The notes: generated by a model not told the origin, from the sequence alone. DNA of 64,000 bases from Actinobacillus suis ATCC 33415 (GCF_000739435.1 NZ_CP009159.1:186001-250000); one strand, 5' to 3'; positions 53,223 through 63,889 are shown, counted from the stretch's first letter. Numbers and translations are program-made.

Positions 53223-55535
53223 TTACATTGATTCAGTAAATGTACGTGTGATTACGTCCATTTGTTGCTCTTTAGTTAAAGAGTTGAAACGTACCGCATA
53301 ACCAGATACACGAATGGTTAATTGTGGATATTTCTCTGGATGCTCAACCGCATCTAATAATGTTTCACGGTTTAATACGTTTACGTTTAAGTGTTGGCCA
53401 CCCTCAACAGTTGCTTCGTGGTGGAAGTAACCGTCCATTAAGCCCGCAAGGTTACGTTTTTGTGCTTCGTAATCTTTACCTAATGCGTTTGGTACGATTG
53501 AGAAAGTATATGAAATACCGTCTTTCGCATAAGCAAACGGAAGTTTTGCAACAGAAGTTAATGATGCAACCGCACCTTTTTGGTCACGACCGTGCATTGG
53601 GTTTGCACCTGGACCGAACGGAGCACCAGCACGACGACCATCAGGTGTATTACCAGTTTTCTTACCGTAAACCACGTTAGAAGTGATAGTAAGAACTGAC
53701 TGTGTCGGAGTCGCATTGCGGTAAGTTTTGTGTGTTTGAATTTTCTTCATGAAACGTTCAACTAAGTCGCAAGCGATTTCGTCTACACGGTTATCGTTGT
53801 TACCGAATTGTGGATATTCGCCTTCAATTTCGAAGTCTAACGCTACGTTTGAAGCTACTACGTTACCATCTTTATCTTTGATGTCACCACGAATCGGTTT
53901 AACTTTCGCATATTTGATTGCAGATAATGAGTCCGCCGCAACAGAAAGACCTGCGATACCACATGCCATTGTACGGAATACATCACGATCGTGGAATGCC
54001 ATTAATGCTGCTTCGTAGCTGTATTTATCGTGCATGAAGTGGATGATATTTAATGCAGTCACATATTGTGTTGCTAACCAATCCATGAAGTGATCCATAC
54101 GATCCATTACATCGTCGAAGTTTAAATATTCGTCTGTAATTGGTGAAGTTTTCGGACCAACTTGTGCACCAGATTTCTCATCAATACCACCATTGATTGC
54201 GTATAACATTGTTTTCGCTAAGTTTGCACGTGCACCGAAGAATTGCATTTGTTTACCAACAACCATTGGCGATACGCAACATGCGATTGCATAGTCATCG
54301 TTATCGAAATCAGGACGCATTAAGTCATCGTTTTCGTATTGTACTGATGAAGTATCGATTGATACTTTTGCACAATAACGTTTGAAACCGTCCGGTAATT
54401 GTTCAGACCAAAGGATAGTTAAGTTTGGCTCTGGTGATGGACCCATTGTGTAAAGCGTATTTAAGATACGGAAGCTGTTTTTGGTTACTAATGTACGACC
54501 GTCTAAGCCCATACCTGCTAAAGTTTCGGTTGCCCACATTGGGTCGCCTGAGAATAATTGATCGTATTCAGGTGTACGTAAGAAACGAACCATACGTAAT
54601 TTCATTACTAAATGGTCGATTAACTCTTGCGCTTCTTCTTCTGTGATTTTACCCGCTTTTAAGTCACGTTCGATATAGATATCTAAGAATGAAGATACAC
54701 GACCGAATGACATTGCCGCACCGTTTTGTGATTTAACTGCAGCAAGGTATGCGAAGTAAGTCCATTGAACCGCTTCTTGTGCAGTTTCAGCTGGACGAGA
54801 AACGTCAAAACCGTATGATGCAGCCATTTGTTTGATTTGACCTAATGCACGGTGTTGTTCTGCAATTTCTTCACGTAATTGGATTGTTGCTTGGATATCT
54901 TCACCCGCTTCTAAACGAGGTTGTAATGAAGCAAATTGTTTTTGCTTGTCTTTCATTAAGAAATCCGCACCGTATACTGCTAAACGACGGTAGTCACCGA
55001 TAATACGACCACGACCGTAAGCATCCGGAAGACCAGTAATTACACCTGATTTACGGCAACGTAAAATATCCGGAGTATAAACATCGAATACACCTTGGTT
55101 ATGTGTTTTACGATATTCAGTAAAGATTTTTTCTACTTCAGGGTTTAAGGTACGACGATAAACTTCGCAAGAACCTTTAACCATTTTGATACCACCAAAC
55201 GGGATAATCGCACGTTTTAATGGCGCATCAGTTTGAAGACCTACAATTTTCTCTAAAGCTTGATCGATATAACCTGCTTTGTGAGAAGTAATTGTTGATG
55301 GAGTTTCGCAATCAATATCGTACGGTTCGTGAGTTTTGTTCTCAACTTTGATTTTTTCCATCACTTCTTCCCATAACTTAGTTGTCGCAGCTGTTGCGCC
55401 AGCTAAGAAAGACTCGTCGCCTTCATATGGAGTATAGTTTTTTTGGATAAAATCACGTACGTTTACTTCAGTTTGCCAGTCGCCACCAGTAAACCCTGCC
55501 CATGCTTTTTGTTGAGCTTCAGTTAGTTGAGTCAT
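53223..55535 (-). CDS. pflB: Formate acetyltransferase (pyruvate formate-lyase)
   Basis: 770 residues from the ATG giving [20 protein letters not shown], with AGAGGAC upstream; a longer frame upstream has no start signal. It converts pyruvate and CoA to acetyl-CoA and formate without oxygen. The catalytic Cys pair is in [12 protein letters not shown] near residue 418, and the radical Gly is in [14 protein letters not shown] close to the C-terminus. focA is upstream and pflA downstream, as expected for mixed-acid fermentation. Confidence 0.98.
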   Translation of the reverse strand: MTQLTEAQQKAWAGFTGGDWQTEVNVRDFIQKNYTPYEGDESFLAGATAATTKLWEEVMEKIKVENKTHEPYDIDCETPSTITSHKAGYIDQALEKIVGLQTDAPLKRAIIPFGGIKMVKGSCEVYRRTLNPEVEKIFTEYRKTHNQGVFDVYTPDILRCRKSGVITGLPDAYGRGRIIGDYRRLAVYGADFLMKDKQKQFASLQPRLEAGEDIQATIQLREEIAEQHRALGQIKQMAASYGFDVSRPAETAQEAVQWTYFAYLAAVKSQNGAAMSFGRVSSFLDIYIERDLKAGKITEEEAQELIDHLVMKLRMVRFLRTPEYDQLFSGDPMWATETLAGMGLDGRTLVTKNSFRILNTLYTMGPSPEPNLTILWSEQLPDGFKRYCAKVSIDTSSVQYENDDLMRPDFDNDDYAIACCVSPMVVGKQMQFFGARANLAKTMLYAINGGIDEKSGAQVGPKTSPITDEYLNFDDVMDRMDHFMDWLATQYVTALNIIHFMHDKYSYEAALMAFHDRDVFRTMACGIAGLSVAADSLSAIKYAKVKPIRGDIKDKDGNVVASNVALDFEIEGEYPQFGNNDNRVDEIACDLVERFMKKIQTHKTYRNATPTQSVLTITSNVVYGKKTGNTPDGRRAGAPFGPGANPMHGRDQKGAVASLTSVAKLPFAYAKDGISYTFSIVPNALGKDYEAQKRNLAGLMDGYFHHEATVEGGQHLNVNVLNRETLLDAVEHPEKYPQLTIRVSGYAVRFNSLTKEQQMDVITRTFTESM

Positions 55536-55627
55536 TTTAAGTCCTCTGTTTGTTAGTAAATTAAGTTTTACAAGCGGTCTTTTTTGCAAAAAGTTACACA
55601 AATTAAACCGCTTAAATCGAAATTTTA

Positions 55628-56452
55628 TTAGTGTTTACGAATGTATAAGAACCATTGTACTAAGCCGATGAAGAACACTCCCCCGACAATATTTCCTAAT
55701 GTTACCGGAATAAGATTCTTAACAATAAAATGATATAAATCTAAGTCTGCGTATTGTGCCGGATCGACATTAATCGCTGTCCAGAATTCAGGTGATGCAA
55801 ATTGTGAAATCATCATACCCATCGGGATCATAAACATATTTGCAACACAGTGCTCAAAGCCTGATGACACGAATAATGCAATCGGCATAATCATAATAAA
55901 TGCTTTGTCTGTTAGACTTTTACCGGCATTTGCCATCCATACCGCAAGACAAACCATAATGTTACATAAAATACCTAAGGTAAAAGCCTCCATCCAAGTA
56001 TGATGAATTTTGTGTTGTGCCGTTTTAAGAATGGTTAATCCCCATTGACCGTTTGCCGCCATAATTTGACCTGAAAGCCAAATAAGCACAACCATACTCA
56101 AGCCACCGACAAAGTTACCGCCATACACAATGAACCAGTTTCTAAACATTTGGAACCAAGTGATACGATGCGTCGCTTTAGCGACAGCGGTTAGTGTTGA
56201 TGAAGTAAATAATTCCGCACCGAATACTACGCATAGGATAACGCCTAAAGAGAAAACGGTACCTCCGACGAGTTTTGCCATTCCCCATGGTACATCTGCC
56301 GCACCGGTTTGTGTTGTGGTATAAAAGACAAAAGCAAGCGCGATGAAACCACCTGCTAAAATTGCCGAGATAAAAGAATATAATTGATGTTTAGTTGCCT
56401 TATAGACTGCACCGTCTTCAGCGATTTTTGCCATTTCAGCAGGTGAGAACAT
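55628..56452 (-). CDS. focA: Formate channel FocA
   Basis: 274 residues, six membrane helices of the formate/nitrite transporter family. [13 protein letters not shown] near residue 80 and NFVGGLSMV near 113 are family motifs. FocA moves formate made by PflB. The gene precedes pflB by 92 bases. Two FNR-type boxes lie 94-130 bases before its start. A weak facing uptake pair (55572-55613) lies in the focA-pflB gap. Confidence 0.95.
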   Translation of the reverse strand: MFSPAEMAKIAEDGAVYKATKHQLYSFISAILAGGFIALAFVFYTTTQTGAADVPWGMAKLVGGTVFSLGVILCVVFGAELFTSSTLTAVAKATHRITWFQMFRNWFIVYGGNFVGGLSMVVLIWLSGQIMAANGQWGLTILKTAQHKIHHTWMEAFTLGILCNIMVCLAVWMANAGKSLTDKAFIMIMPIALFVSSGFEHCVANMFMIPMGMMISQFASPEFWTAINVDPAQYADLDLYHFIVKNLIPVTLGNIVGGVFFIGLVQWFLYIRKH

Positions 56453-56545
56453 TTATAATCCTTAAATATAAATTTGAAAAATTACAGAAATTGTTGAGAA
56501 TTATAGACCTGTTAATGCAATACTCAAAATAAAATTGCCATTATA

Positions 56546-56559
56546 TTGAGGTAAATCAA
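56546..56559 (-). promoter_or_regulatory. FNR-type box 1 before focA-pflB
   Basis: TTGAGGTAAATCAA differs by one base from TTGATNNNNATCAA. It is 94 bases before the focA start. Confidence 0.65.
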
Positions 56560-56568
56560 AAGCGAATT

Positions 56569-56582
56569 TTGATGTAAATCAA
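56569..56582 (-). promoter_or_regulatory. FNR-type box 2 before focA-pflB
   Basis: TTGATGTAAATCAA matches the FNR consensus at all ten specified bases. Its centre is 23 bases from the centre of box 1. It is also 72 bases before the divergent yqaA-type gene. Confidence 0.8.
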
Positions 56583-56653
56583 ATTGAAACTTAAATGAAA
56601 ATTTTCGTTAAAATACATCGATCATTTTCTTAACAAAAATATTACAAATCAAC

Positions 56654-57139
56654 ATGATAGATTATTTTACTTCATTACTTAGTTTTTTCTTCTCTGAAGA
56701 AAACCAATTAATCTCAATGTTCCTCAGTGCCTTTTTAAGCGCTACGGTTTTGCCCGGTAATTCTGAATTAATTTTTACTGCATTAGCATCAAAAAATTTA
56801 TTGGCGGAACAAACGATTTTTTCTGCAAGTATGATGTGGTTAGCTTTGATTGCCACATTAGGCAATAGCCTCGGCAGTATCGTCACTTATGCGATGGGAT
56901 TATTAATTCCTAAGCCGGTTAATTTGCAACATCGTTCCGCAAGATTAGCACTGTCTTTATGTGAAAAATACGGGGTGTTTGCGCTTCTTTTGACAAGTCT
57001 GCCTGTTATTGGGGATGTGTTATGCGGCATAGCTGGTTGGCTCAGATTTAATATTTGGCAAGCGGTGCTGTTTATTACGTTGGGAAAGTTAGCACGCTAT
57101 TTATTATTACTTTTTACGCTTTACCCTTTTATGTTTTAG
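56654..57139 (+). CDS. yqaA: YqaA-family membrane protein (VTT/DedA-like)
   Basis: 161 residues. LSAFLSATVLPGNSELIFTALA near residue 25 and LLLTSLPVIGDVLCGIAGWLRFNIWQAVLFITLGKLARYL near 110 fit the VTT/DedA-related YqaA group, small inner-membrane proteins with re-entrant helices. The DedA relatives have been linked to lipid movement and membrane homeostasis; the function of YqaA is not known. Divergent from focA across 201 bases with the FNR boxes. Confidence 0.85.
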   Translation: MIDYFTSLLSFFFSEENQLISMFLSAFLSATVLPGNSELIFTALASKNLLAEQTIFSASMMWLALIATLGNSLGSIVTYAMGLLIPKPVNLQHRSARLALSLCEKYGVFALLLTSLPVIGDVLCGIAGWLRFNIWQAVLFITLGKLARYLLLLFTLYPFMF

Positions 57140-57150
57140 TCGTAATAAAA

Positions 57151-57193
57151 AAGCGGTCTGTTCTTGCAATTTTTTTGCAAAATCAGACCGCTT
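57151..57193. terminator. Paired uptake-sequence hairpin between yqaA and htpX
   Basis: AAGCGGTCTG and CAGACCGCTT with further TTGCAA/TTGCAAA pairing inside, between convergent genes. Confidence 0.8.
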
Positions 57194-57198
57194 GTCGA

Positions 57199-58068
57199 TT
57201 ATAAGTTTCTTAACGCTTCGATACGTTTTTCAAGTGGTGGGTGACTCATAAATAATTCTTTAGAACGTACGCCGTTAATCATAAATGCTGCAAGAGAACC
57301 TTCCATTTCTTGTGGCTCATGTACGTGTTGTAAACGTTGTAGCGCCGCAATCATTTTCTCTTTGCCGACTAATTGTGCCGAACCTGCGTCCGCACGGTAT
57401 TCACGGTAACGTGAGAACCACATCGCAATCATGGTTGCGATTACACCAAAGATCATTTGTAAAGCGATATCCACAATCCAGAAAACCAAGGTGTTTTGAG
57501 TGTTATTACCGTTTTCATCTTTACCGCTTGCAACTGCGGTCGAAATAATGCGAGATAAGAAGATAACAAAGGTATTCAATACACCTTGTAGTAAGGTCAT
57601 CGTTACCATATCGCCGTTTGCAATGTGTGCGATTTCATGCGCTACCACCGCTTCGGCTTCATCTTCGGTCATATTGTCCAATAAACCGGTACTTACCGCC
57701 ACTAACGAATTACTTTTTGTTGCACCGGTTGCAAATGCGTTTACATCGGCAGAGTGATAAATCGCAATATCTGGCATTGGAATGCCTGCTTGCTGTGATT
57801 GACGTTGTACCGTATCAAATAACCATTGTTCCGCATGGTTACGAGGTTGTTGAATAACTTCTGCGCCAACGGAACGTAATGCCATGCTTTTTGACATAAA
57901 TAATGAGATTAAAGAACCAGCGAAACCAAATAAAAGCGACATCACTAAAATACCTGCAGTGCTACCGCCTTGAATACCGGTTACTTGGAAAATGATATTT
58001 AACACAATACCAAGTACGAAGGTAATCGCTAAGTTAGTTAATAAAAATAAGACAATTCTTTTTGCCAT
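57199..58068 (-). CDS. htpX: Membrane protease HtpX
   Basis: 289 residues from ATG giving [20 protein letters not shown]; a TTG 18 bases earlier is less likely. Two N-terminal helices, then the zinc motif [14 protein letters not shown] near residue 140 and a downstream pair of helices with [18 protein letters not shown] near 220, which supplies the Glu ligand. HtpX removes damaged membrane proteins alongside FtsH; it is often under Cpx control. Confidence 0.96.
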   Translation of the reverse strand: MAKRIVLFLLTNLAITFVLGIVLNIIFQVTGIQGGSTAGILVMSLLFGFAGSLISLFMSKSMALRSVGAEVIQQPRNHAEQWLFDTVQRQSQQAGIPMPDIAIYHSADVNAFATGATKSNSLVAVSTGLLDNMTEDEAEAVVAHEIAHIANGDMVTMTLLQGVLNTFVIFLSRIISTAVASGKDENGNNTQNTLVFWIVDIALQMIFGVIATMIAMWFSRYREYRADAGSAQLVGKEKMIAALQRLQHVHEPQEMEGSLAAFMINGVRSKELFMSHPPLEKRIEALRNL

Positions 58069-58153
58069 AGATAGATAAATCTCCAAAAAAGAGTGAGGAA
58101 AAACTGGTCATTAAATGGGGCAATTTTATAAGAATTCAAGCCTTTAGCAACAA

Positions 58154-59224
58154 TTATTCCCATAAATTTAACTGTTTTTTAACTTTTTCCGTTGGGTAAT
58201 GCACCGAAAGCCCGATTAAGCGTACCGAACGATGATTCGTCCGTTGCCAAACTTGTTGAAGTAATTCGATAAAACGCTCGAGCGAAAGCCCGTCAGTGGT
58301 ACGTTCCAAGGTGGTTTGTGTAAAATCACCAAACTTTAGTTTGATCGCTAATTTTTTAAACTCTTGTAATGAACGTTCGCCCCAATTTCGTTGTAGCCGA
58401 AAAACCAGTTTCTTAAATAGCTCATCTACAATTTGCTCCGCTTCCGATAAATGCCAAATATCAGTCGGTAGCGTATTTTCGACCGCTAAGGATTTACGAG
58501 GACGATTGACTTCGATTTTTCGGTTATCAATTGCGTGGCTGAAGTCCCAAAGTCGTTGCCCGAATTTGCCAAATGTCTTGTAAATAAAAGCTTTATCGCT
58601 GTGCTGAATATCGCCGCAGGTGTGTAATCCCAGTTGCGCTAATTTTTCATTAGTTACCTTACCGACACCCGGGATCTTTTTTAGTGGCAAATCATAAATA
58701 AAAGCGGTCATATTTTCCGGAGAAATGACAAATTGTCCATTAGGCTTGTTTTGATCCGAAGCGATTTTTGCCAAAAATTTGAGCGGGGCAATGCCGGCGG
58801 AGGCGGTTAAGCGCAGCTCGTTCCAAATTGCCTCTCGAATTTCTTGGGCAATCCAAGTGGCAGAGCCGGAGCATTGCTGACAATCCGTCACATCTAAATA
58901 AGCTTCGTCTAATGAAAGCGGTTCGATGATATTGGTATAACGGCGAAATATTTGATGAATTTGTTCGGAAACCGCTTTGTATAACGGCATATTTACCGGC
59001 ACTAGAATCAGATTCGGGCAGCGTTTTAACGCTTGTGCGGTTGGCATTGCACTGTGTAAACCGAATTTTCTGGCTTCATAATTACAAGTGGTCAATACGC
59101 CTCGACCTTCAATGGAACCACCAACGGCAACAGGCTTGCCGATTAACGCCGGATTTTCTCGCATTTCAATCGCAGCATAAAAACAGTCCATATCGATGTG
59201 AATGATTTTGCGTTGCATTGCCAT
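58154..59224 (-). CDS. dinB: DNA polymerase IV
   Basis: 356 residues, Y-family translesion polymerase. Catalytic residues are in RKIIHIDMDCFYAAIEM near residue 5-20 and SLDEAYLDVTD near 105 (Asp-Glu). GKPVAVGG and the HhH region PGVGKVTNEKLAQLGL near 185 are typical. The very C-terminal beta-clamp-binding tail is short (TEKVKKQLNLWE). ATG two codons later is an equal start option. No LexA box is clear upstream. Confidence 0.96.
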   Translation of the reverse strand: MAMQRKIIHIDMDCFYAAIEMRENPALIGKPVAVGGSIEGRGVLTTCNYEARKFGLHSAMPTAQALKRCPNLILVPVNMPLYKAVSEQIHQIFRRYTNIIEPLSLDEAYLDVTDCQQCSGSATWIAQEIREAIWNELRLTASAGIAPLKFLAKIASDQNKPNGQFVISPENMTAFIYDLPLKKIPGVGKVTNEKLAQLGLHTCGDIQHSDKAFIYKTFGKFGQRLWDFSHAIDNRKIEVNRPRKSLAVENTLPTDIWHLSEAEQIVDELFKKLVFRLQRNWGERSLQEFKKLAIKLKFGDFTQTTLERTTDGLSLERFIELLQQVWQRTNHRSVRLIGLSVHYPTEKVKKQLNLWE

Positions 59225-59330
59225 ATGATTTCGATTACTTATAATTTGGCTGTATATAAAAACAGTTTTATTTTATGGGAGTACCGTTAAAATTTCAACT
59301 CAAAAAATACATAACGATAAGGAAGATGAA

Positions 59331-60239
59331 ATGTTATACGGTTTAGCCATTGTGCTGATTCCCTTGTTTTTGGGCTACTTATTTAAAGTCGGTAAAGGCA
59401 AATTGCAGGTTGTTAATCAGGTTGTAAATATTTGTTTATATTTGATTTTATTTGTGATGGGGATTTCGCTCGGGCAATTAGATGATATTGGTAGCAAGTT
59501 ACCGCAAATCGGTGGGATTGCGCTCGGTTTGAGTTTAATTATTCAATTTTCGAATATTATCGGTTTAGCGATTTACGATAAATGGCAACCAATGGTTCGT
59601 GAACAAGTGAATCCGCAAGAAATCCCTTCTCGTTGGGTAATGCTAATGGATTCGTTTAAATTAATCGGTACCACCATTGCTGGTGGGCTCGTCGGTTTTG
59701 TGACGAAGGGGACATTAGATTTTCCATTACACGCCAGTACTTATGTGTTGGAGGTGATGATCTTCGGTGTCGGTATTCAGTTACGTAATAGCGGAATTCC
59801 GCTACGAGAGGTGTTTTTTAACAAACGAGGAATCTATACTTCATTAGTGATGATTGTCAGTAGTTTGATTGGCGGTATTATTGCGGCATTAGTATTGAAT
59901 TTAAGTATTGTCCAAGGGCTCACTTTTGCTTCGGCATTTGGTTGGTATTCATTATCTAGCGTATTAGTCAATGACGCTTGGGGGCCGATATACGGCAGTA
60001 TTGCCTTCTTTAATGACCTTTCTCGTGAAATTTTCTGCTTATTTACCATTCCGTTTTTTATGCGAGCATTTCCTTCTACCGCAGTCGGATTAGGTGGGGC
60101 GACGTCATTAGATTGTATGTTGCCGGTGATTCAAAAATCGGGCGGTACGCAAGTTGTGCCGCTGGCAATCAGTTTCGGCTTTATTGTGAATTTGGTTGCA
60201 CCATTATTATTGGCGTTATTTATCGGCTTAGCCGGATAA
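59331..60239 (+). CDS. lysO: Lysine exporter LysO family protein
   Basis: 302 residues, the DUF340 family of E. coli LysO/YbjE. About eight helices. VMGISLGQLDDIGSKLPQIGG near residue 42 and FGWYSLSSVLVNDAWGPIYGSIAFFNDLSREI near 202 carry the conserved acidic residues of the family. E. coli LysO exports lysine and confers resistance to thialysine. AAGGAAG 5 bases before ATG. Ends in a short hairpin (AAAATGGCAG/CTGCCATTTTT at 60243). Confidence 0.88.
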   Translation: MLYGLAIVLIPLFLGYLFKVGKGKLQVVNQVVNICLYLILFVMGISLGQLDDIGSKLPQIGGIALGLSLIIQFSNIIGLAIYDKWQPMVREQVNPQEIPSRWVMLMDSFKLIGTTIAGGLVGFVTKGTLDFPLHASTYVLEVMIFGVGIQLRNSGIPLREVFFNKRGIYTSLVMIVSSLIGGIIAALVLNLSIVQGLTFASAFGWYSLSSVLVNDAWGPIYGSIAFFNDLSREIFCLFTIPFFMRAFPSTAVGLGGATSLDCMLPVIQKSGGTQVVPLAISFGFIVNLVAPLLLALFIGLAG

Positions 60240-60242
60240 AAC

Positions 60243-60272
60243 AAAATGGCAGGGTTATACCTGCCATTTTTT
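60243..60272. terminator. Terminator between lysO and menF
   Basis: AAAATGGCAG and CTGCCATTTTT form a 10 bp stem around GGTTATAC; it sits between the convergent genes. Confidence 0.85.
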
Positions 60273-60279
60273 GTTTGGC

Positions 60280-61560
60280 TTAATCCACTTTTAGTAATTT
60301 GGCTAATGCCAACGACTTCCGTTCAATTTCTTGCCATTCCGATTGCGGTTCCGATTCTTCAACGATACCTGCGCCAGCATAGAGTGTAATGCAGTTTTGT
60401 TCAATTTGCGCAGAACGCAAAGCAACACAAAATTCCGCCTCGTCCGGTTGTAAATAACCGAATGTGCCTGCATACCAACAACGTGAGAATTGTTCATATT
60501 CGGCAATAAATTGTTTTGCTGCTTGGCGAGGTAAGCCGGCAACCGCTGCAGTCGGATGAATACGAGCGAGACAATCGGCATCACTCATATTCGGTTTTAG
60601 CTGCGCAGAGATTTTACGGCGTAAATGTTGCACATTGTGTAGGCGTTTAATTTCAGCTTGGCTAACGGTAATTTCCGTTGTGCAATCTTCCAGATGTATC
60701 TGAATATCATCCACAACCAATTGATTTTCATAGATGTTTTTAGGATCAGTAAGTAACCATTCCGCATTTAGTTCGGTTTGTATCGCACTTTCCGTTACCG
60801 GGGCGGTACCTGCTAGTGCTTCCGTATTAAATTGAGGACCTTTTCGATGGTATAAACGTTCCGGACTTGAGCCGACAAAGGCGGATTTCGCATTTTCCGC
60901 CCAAATAAAGTGATAACAACCTAAATTAGTAGTTTGACTCGCTGCAAGTAGATCATAAGCAGATAGCTCATGTTCAAATTGCAATGTTTTCGCATTTGCC
61001 AGTACCACTTTGTTAAAGTTGTGTTGTTGAATATGACTAATGGCTCGTTCTATATTTTGTTGCCAGCCATCAAAATCGTAAACGGAAGTCAGCGAAAGGA
61101 GATTGTTTTCCGTTAATTCAAGCGGTAAGGTTTGGATGAAATTTGCAAAAAATTGTTCAAAAATAACCTCTTGTTGGGCTAATTCAGCTTCGTTCAAATA
61201 GAAATAAGCGGTCAGATTTTGCTGATTTTTTACTAATTGCAAGCGGGGTAAAATAAATTGGCAATCGCCTTCAAATTGAATGCCGCCGACTAAACCAAGC
61301 TGTGTTTGTTTTACAAATTGCTGTGCTTCTTCAAGGCTGGAAAATGATTTTGCGGTACCGATACTGGCAATGGTCTGATCAGTGTCTCGAGCCTGCCAAA
61401 AAAAATGCGGATAATGTTCCTGCGCCTTTAACCAGTTCAATAAAGCAACGTTTTCTTCAGAAAAAGGCACGGAGGCTTGATATTCAATCAAACCAAAAGC
61501 TGTTTTGTTTTCCGTAGGCTGTTCGCTAAGTTGTTGTTTTAATTGATTAAAAATAGACAT
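60280..61560 (-). CDS. menF: Isochorismate synthase MenF
   Basis: 426 residues. It starts the menaquinone pathway from chorismate. The chorismate-binding C-terminal domain is clear: SSPERLYHRKGPQFNTEALAGTAP near residue 255, DDIQIHLEDC, and HPTAAVAGLPRQAA near 330, AGTFGYLQPDEAEFCVALRSA near 360. The MenF-type Lys base (FNKVVLANAKTLQ near 190) is present, and the lack of an anthranilate/PabB-type N-terminus argues against those enzymes. The other men genes are not in the window. ATG chosen over a TTG two codons earlier. Confidence 0.93.
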   Translation of the reverse strand: MSIFNQLKQQLSEQPTENKTAFGLIEYQASVPFSEENVALLNWLKAQEHYPHFFWQARDTDQTIASIGTAKSFSSLEEAQQFVKQTQLGLVGGIQFEGDCQFILPRLQLVKNQQNLTAYFYLNEAELAQQEVIFEQFFANFIQTLPLELTENNLLSLTSVYDFDGWQQNIERAISHIQQHNFNKVVLANAKTLQFEHELSAYDLLAASQTTNLGCYHFIWAENAKSAFVGSSPERLYHRKGPQFNTEALAGTAPVTESAIQTELNAEWLLTDPKNIYENQLVVDDIQIHLEDCTTEITVSQAEIKRLHNVQHLRRKISAQLKPNMSDADCLARIHPTAAVAGLPRQAAKQFIAEYEQFSRCWYAGTFGYLQPDEAEFCVALRSAQIEQNCITLYAGAGIVEESEPQSEWQEIERKSLALAKLLKVD

Positions 61561-61723
61561 TTGCAAAATTTCTAAAGAATTTAACCGCTAGTTTTTAGCT
61601 ATTGTAAAAAAAGGTGGTTATTTTAGCTTATTTCCTCTTTAAATTCCTACCAAATCAGAGTAAAGTTGAACAATTTTCTACAATAAACAACCAATTTACC
61701 TAAAACATAACAGGACAAACACA

Positions 61724-62941
61724 ATGGAACGTTTCCCTAAATCAGATAAATTAGCACAAGTTCGATATGATATCCGTGGGCCGATTCATAAAGAAGCACT
61801 TCGCTTGGAAGAAGAAGGGCATAAAATTTTAAAATTAAATATCGGTAACCCTGCGCCATTCGGCTTTGAAGCACCGGATGAAATTTTAGTTGATGTGATT
61901 CGCAATTTACCAAAAGCGCAAGGCTATTGTGATTCAAAAGGCTTATATTCTGCACGTAAAGCGGTTGTTCAATATTATCAATCAAAAGGGATTCGTGGCG
62001 TAGATGTGAATGACGTCTATATCGGGAACGGCGTATCGGAATTGATCACAATGTCGATGCAAGCATTGTTAAATGATGGTGATGAAATTTTGATTCCGAT
62101 GCCGGATTATCCGCTTTGGACAGCGGCATCAACCCTTGCGGGCGGCAAAGCGGTACATTATCTGTGTGATGAAGAAAACGAATGGTTTCCGGATATTGAA
62201 GATATTAAAGCGAAAATCACACCTCGCACCAAAGCCATTTTGGTGATTAACCCGAATAACCCGACCGGTGCGGTTTATAGTCGTTCTGTTTTATTAGAGA
62301 TTGCCGAAATTGCTCGTCAGCACAATCTCATTATTTTTGCTGATGAGATCTATGAAAAGATCATTTATGACGGTGCGGTACATCACCATATCGCAGCGCT
62401 TGCGCCGGATTTATTATGTGTAACTTATAACGGCTTATCGAAAGCCTATCGCGTTGCTGGTTTCCGTCAAGGTTGGATGGTATTAAGCGGGCCGAAAAAC
62501 CATGCGAAAGGGTTTATTGAAGGCTTGGATATGCTGTCTTCAATGCGTTTATGTGCCAATACCCCGATGCAACACGCAATTCAAACGGCATTAGGTGGTT
62601 ACCAAAGTATTGATGAGTTCGTGTTACCGGGCGGACGCTTGTTAGAACAACGAGACAAAATGTATGAGTTGTTGGTACAAATTCCGGGGATTTCTTGTGT
62701 GAAAGCAAAAGGTGCGCTTTATATGTTCCCGAAAATTGACACGGAAATGTATGGTATTAAAGACGATGCGAAATTTATTTACGACTTATTACAAGCAGAA
62801 AAAGTGTTGTTGGTACAAGGCTCCGGTTTTAACTGGCATAAACCGGATCATTTCCGTGTCGTAACCTTGCCTTATGCGCATCAAATTGAAGAAGCATTGG
62901 GACGCCTCGCTAACTTCTTAAAAAATTATAAACAATCTTAA
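61724..62941 (+). CDS. alaA: Alanine aminotransferase AlaA-type
   Basis: 405 residues, class I PLP aminotransferase. It starts MERFPKSDKLAQVRYDIRGPIHKEALRLEEEGHKI, the AlaA (YfbQ) start. VINPNNPTGAVYS near residue 175, and the PLP-lysine motif TYNGLSKAYRVAGFRQGW near 233. It makes alanine from pyruvate with glutamate as donor. AGGA 9 bases before ATG. A TCTGCCCC/GGGGCAGA hairpin follows at 62949-62970. Confidence 0.95.
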   Translation: MERFPKSDKLAQVRYDIRGPIHKEALRLEEEGHKILKLNIGNPAPFGFEAPDEILVDVIRNLPKAQGYCDSKGLYSARKAVVQYYQSKGIRGVDVNDVYIGNGVSELITMSMQALLNDGDEILIPMPDYPLWTAASTLAGGKAVHYLCDEENEWFPDIEDIKAKITPRTKAILVINPNNPTGAVYSRSVLLEIAEIARQHNLIIFADEIYEKIIYDGAVHHHIAALAPDLLCVTYNGLSKAYRVAGFRQGWMVLSGPKNHAKGFIEGLDMLSSMRLCANTPMQHAIQTALGGYQSIDEFVLPGGRLLEQRDKMYELLVQIPGISCVKAKGALYMFPKIDTEMYGIKDDAKFIYDLLQAEKVLLVQGSGFNWHKPDHFRVVTLPYAHQIEEALGRLANFLKNYKQS

Positions 62942-62948
62942 TCTTTTC

Positions 62949-62970
62949 TCTGCCCCATCCACGGGGCAGA
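62949..62970 (+). terminator. Hairpin after alaA
   Basis: TCTGCCCC and GGGGCAGA form an 8 bp stem with an ATCCAC loop, followed by TTACTTTTAT; the T-run is weak. Confidence 0.6.
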
Positions 62971-62995
62971 TTACTTTTATCTGTCTAGCTATTAT

Positions 62996-63889
62996 ATGCA
63001 ACTCGGTATTATTTATTCACTTTCCGCTTCCGCATTATTCGGCGGAATGTATTATCTCGCCACCTTACTACGCCCGCTTTCCGGTGAGAGCTTATTCGGC
63101 ATTCGTATGGTTGTTACCTTACCTTTTCTATTTTTCGTGATTTTCGTGTTGAAGAAACAACATGAATTTTTTGCGTTTGCAAAGCGTTTGAAACAACAAC
63201 CTCATTTAATTCTCGTCATATTGATCACTTCAGCGATTGTCGGCTCGCAAATGTGGCTTTTCTTATGGGCGCCAAATAGCGGCAAAGCGTTGGAAGTTTC
63301 AATGGGTTATTTGCTGATGCCGATCGTCATGGTGGCTTTCGGACGTTTGGTTTATAAAGAAAGTCTATCCCGTGTGAAGTGGTTGGCGATTATTTTTGCA
63401 ACATTAGGCGTGTTAAATAGCGTCATTTTTGCCGGTGGTATTTCTTGGGAAGGCGTTTTTGTTTTTGTTGGTTATCCGGTTTATTTCCATATCCGTCGAA
63501 AATTCCAGTTAAGTAATATCTATAGTTTTATCTTTGAAATTATGTTCCTGATTCCCATTTCGCTGTATTTTATTTGGAATACCGATATGGATTTTATTTA
63601 TGCGCAAAATCCGAATATTTACTACTTTATTGCGATTTTAAGCGTAGTAAGTGGCACAGCGCTGCTTTCTTACACATTAGCCAGCACCATATTGCCGTTT
63701 AATGTACTTGGCTTATTAGGTTACTTAGAGCCGACATTTATGATGATAATTTCATTTTTAATCGGTGAGCGATTGGATCCAAATTCCTATTTTCTGATGA
63801 CCTGTTTGGTGATTGCGGTATTTTTCTTAATTTTAGACGGTCTTTTCAGTATCCGAAAACAGCGTAAAAAAGTGATCGCGGAGAATTAA
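62996..63889 (+). CDS. rarD: RarD-type EamA transporter, first copy
   Basis: 297 residues with ten predicted membrane helices in two EamA halves. ALFGGMYYLATLLRPLSGESLFGIRMV near residue 15 and FLWAPNSGKALEVSMGYLLMPI near 90 match RarD. RarD proteins are exporters with unknown natural substrate (linked to chloramphenicol sensitivity in early work). The stop TAA adjoins the ATG of the next gene (TAAATG), so the two are coupled. Confidence 0.9.
   Translation: MQLGIIYSLSASALFGGMYYLATLLRPLSGESLFGIRMVVTLPFLFFVIFVLKKQHEFFAFAKRLKQQPHLILVILITSAIVGSQMWLFLWAPNSGKALEVSMGYLLMPIVMVAFGRLVYKESLSRVKWLAIIFATLGVLNSVIFAGGISWEGVFVFVGYPVYFHIRRKFQLSNIYSFIFEIMFLIPISLYFIWNTDMDFIYAQNPNIYYFIAILSVVSGTALLSYTLASTILPFNVLGLLGYLEPTFMMIISFLIGERLDPNSYFLMTCLVIAVFFLILDGLFSIRKQRKKVIAEN

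Noticed and set aside
450-57193. CRISPR array from repeated AAGCGGTC units
   Set aside because: Spacing is kilobases, orientation alternates, and the repeat is the known Pasteurellaceae uptake motif; no cas genes.
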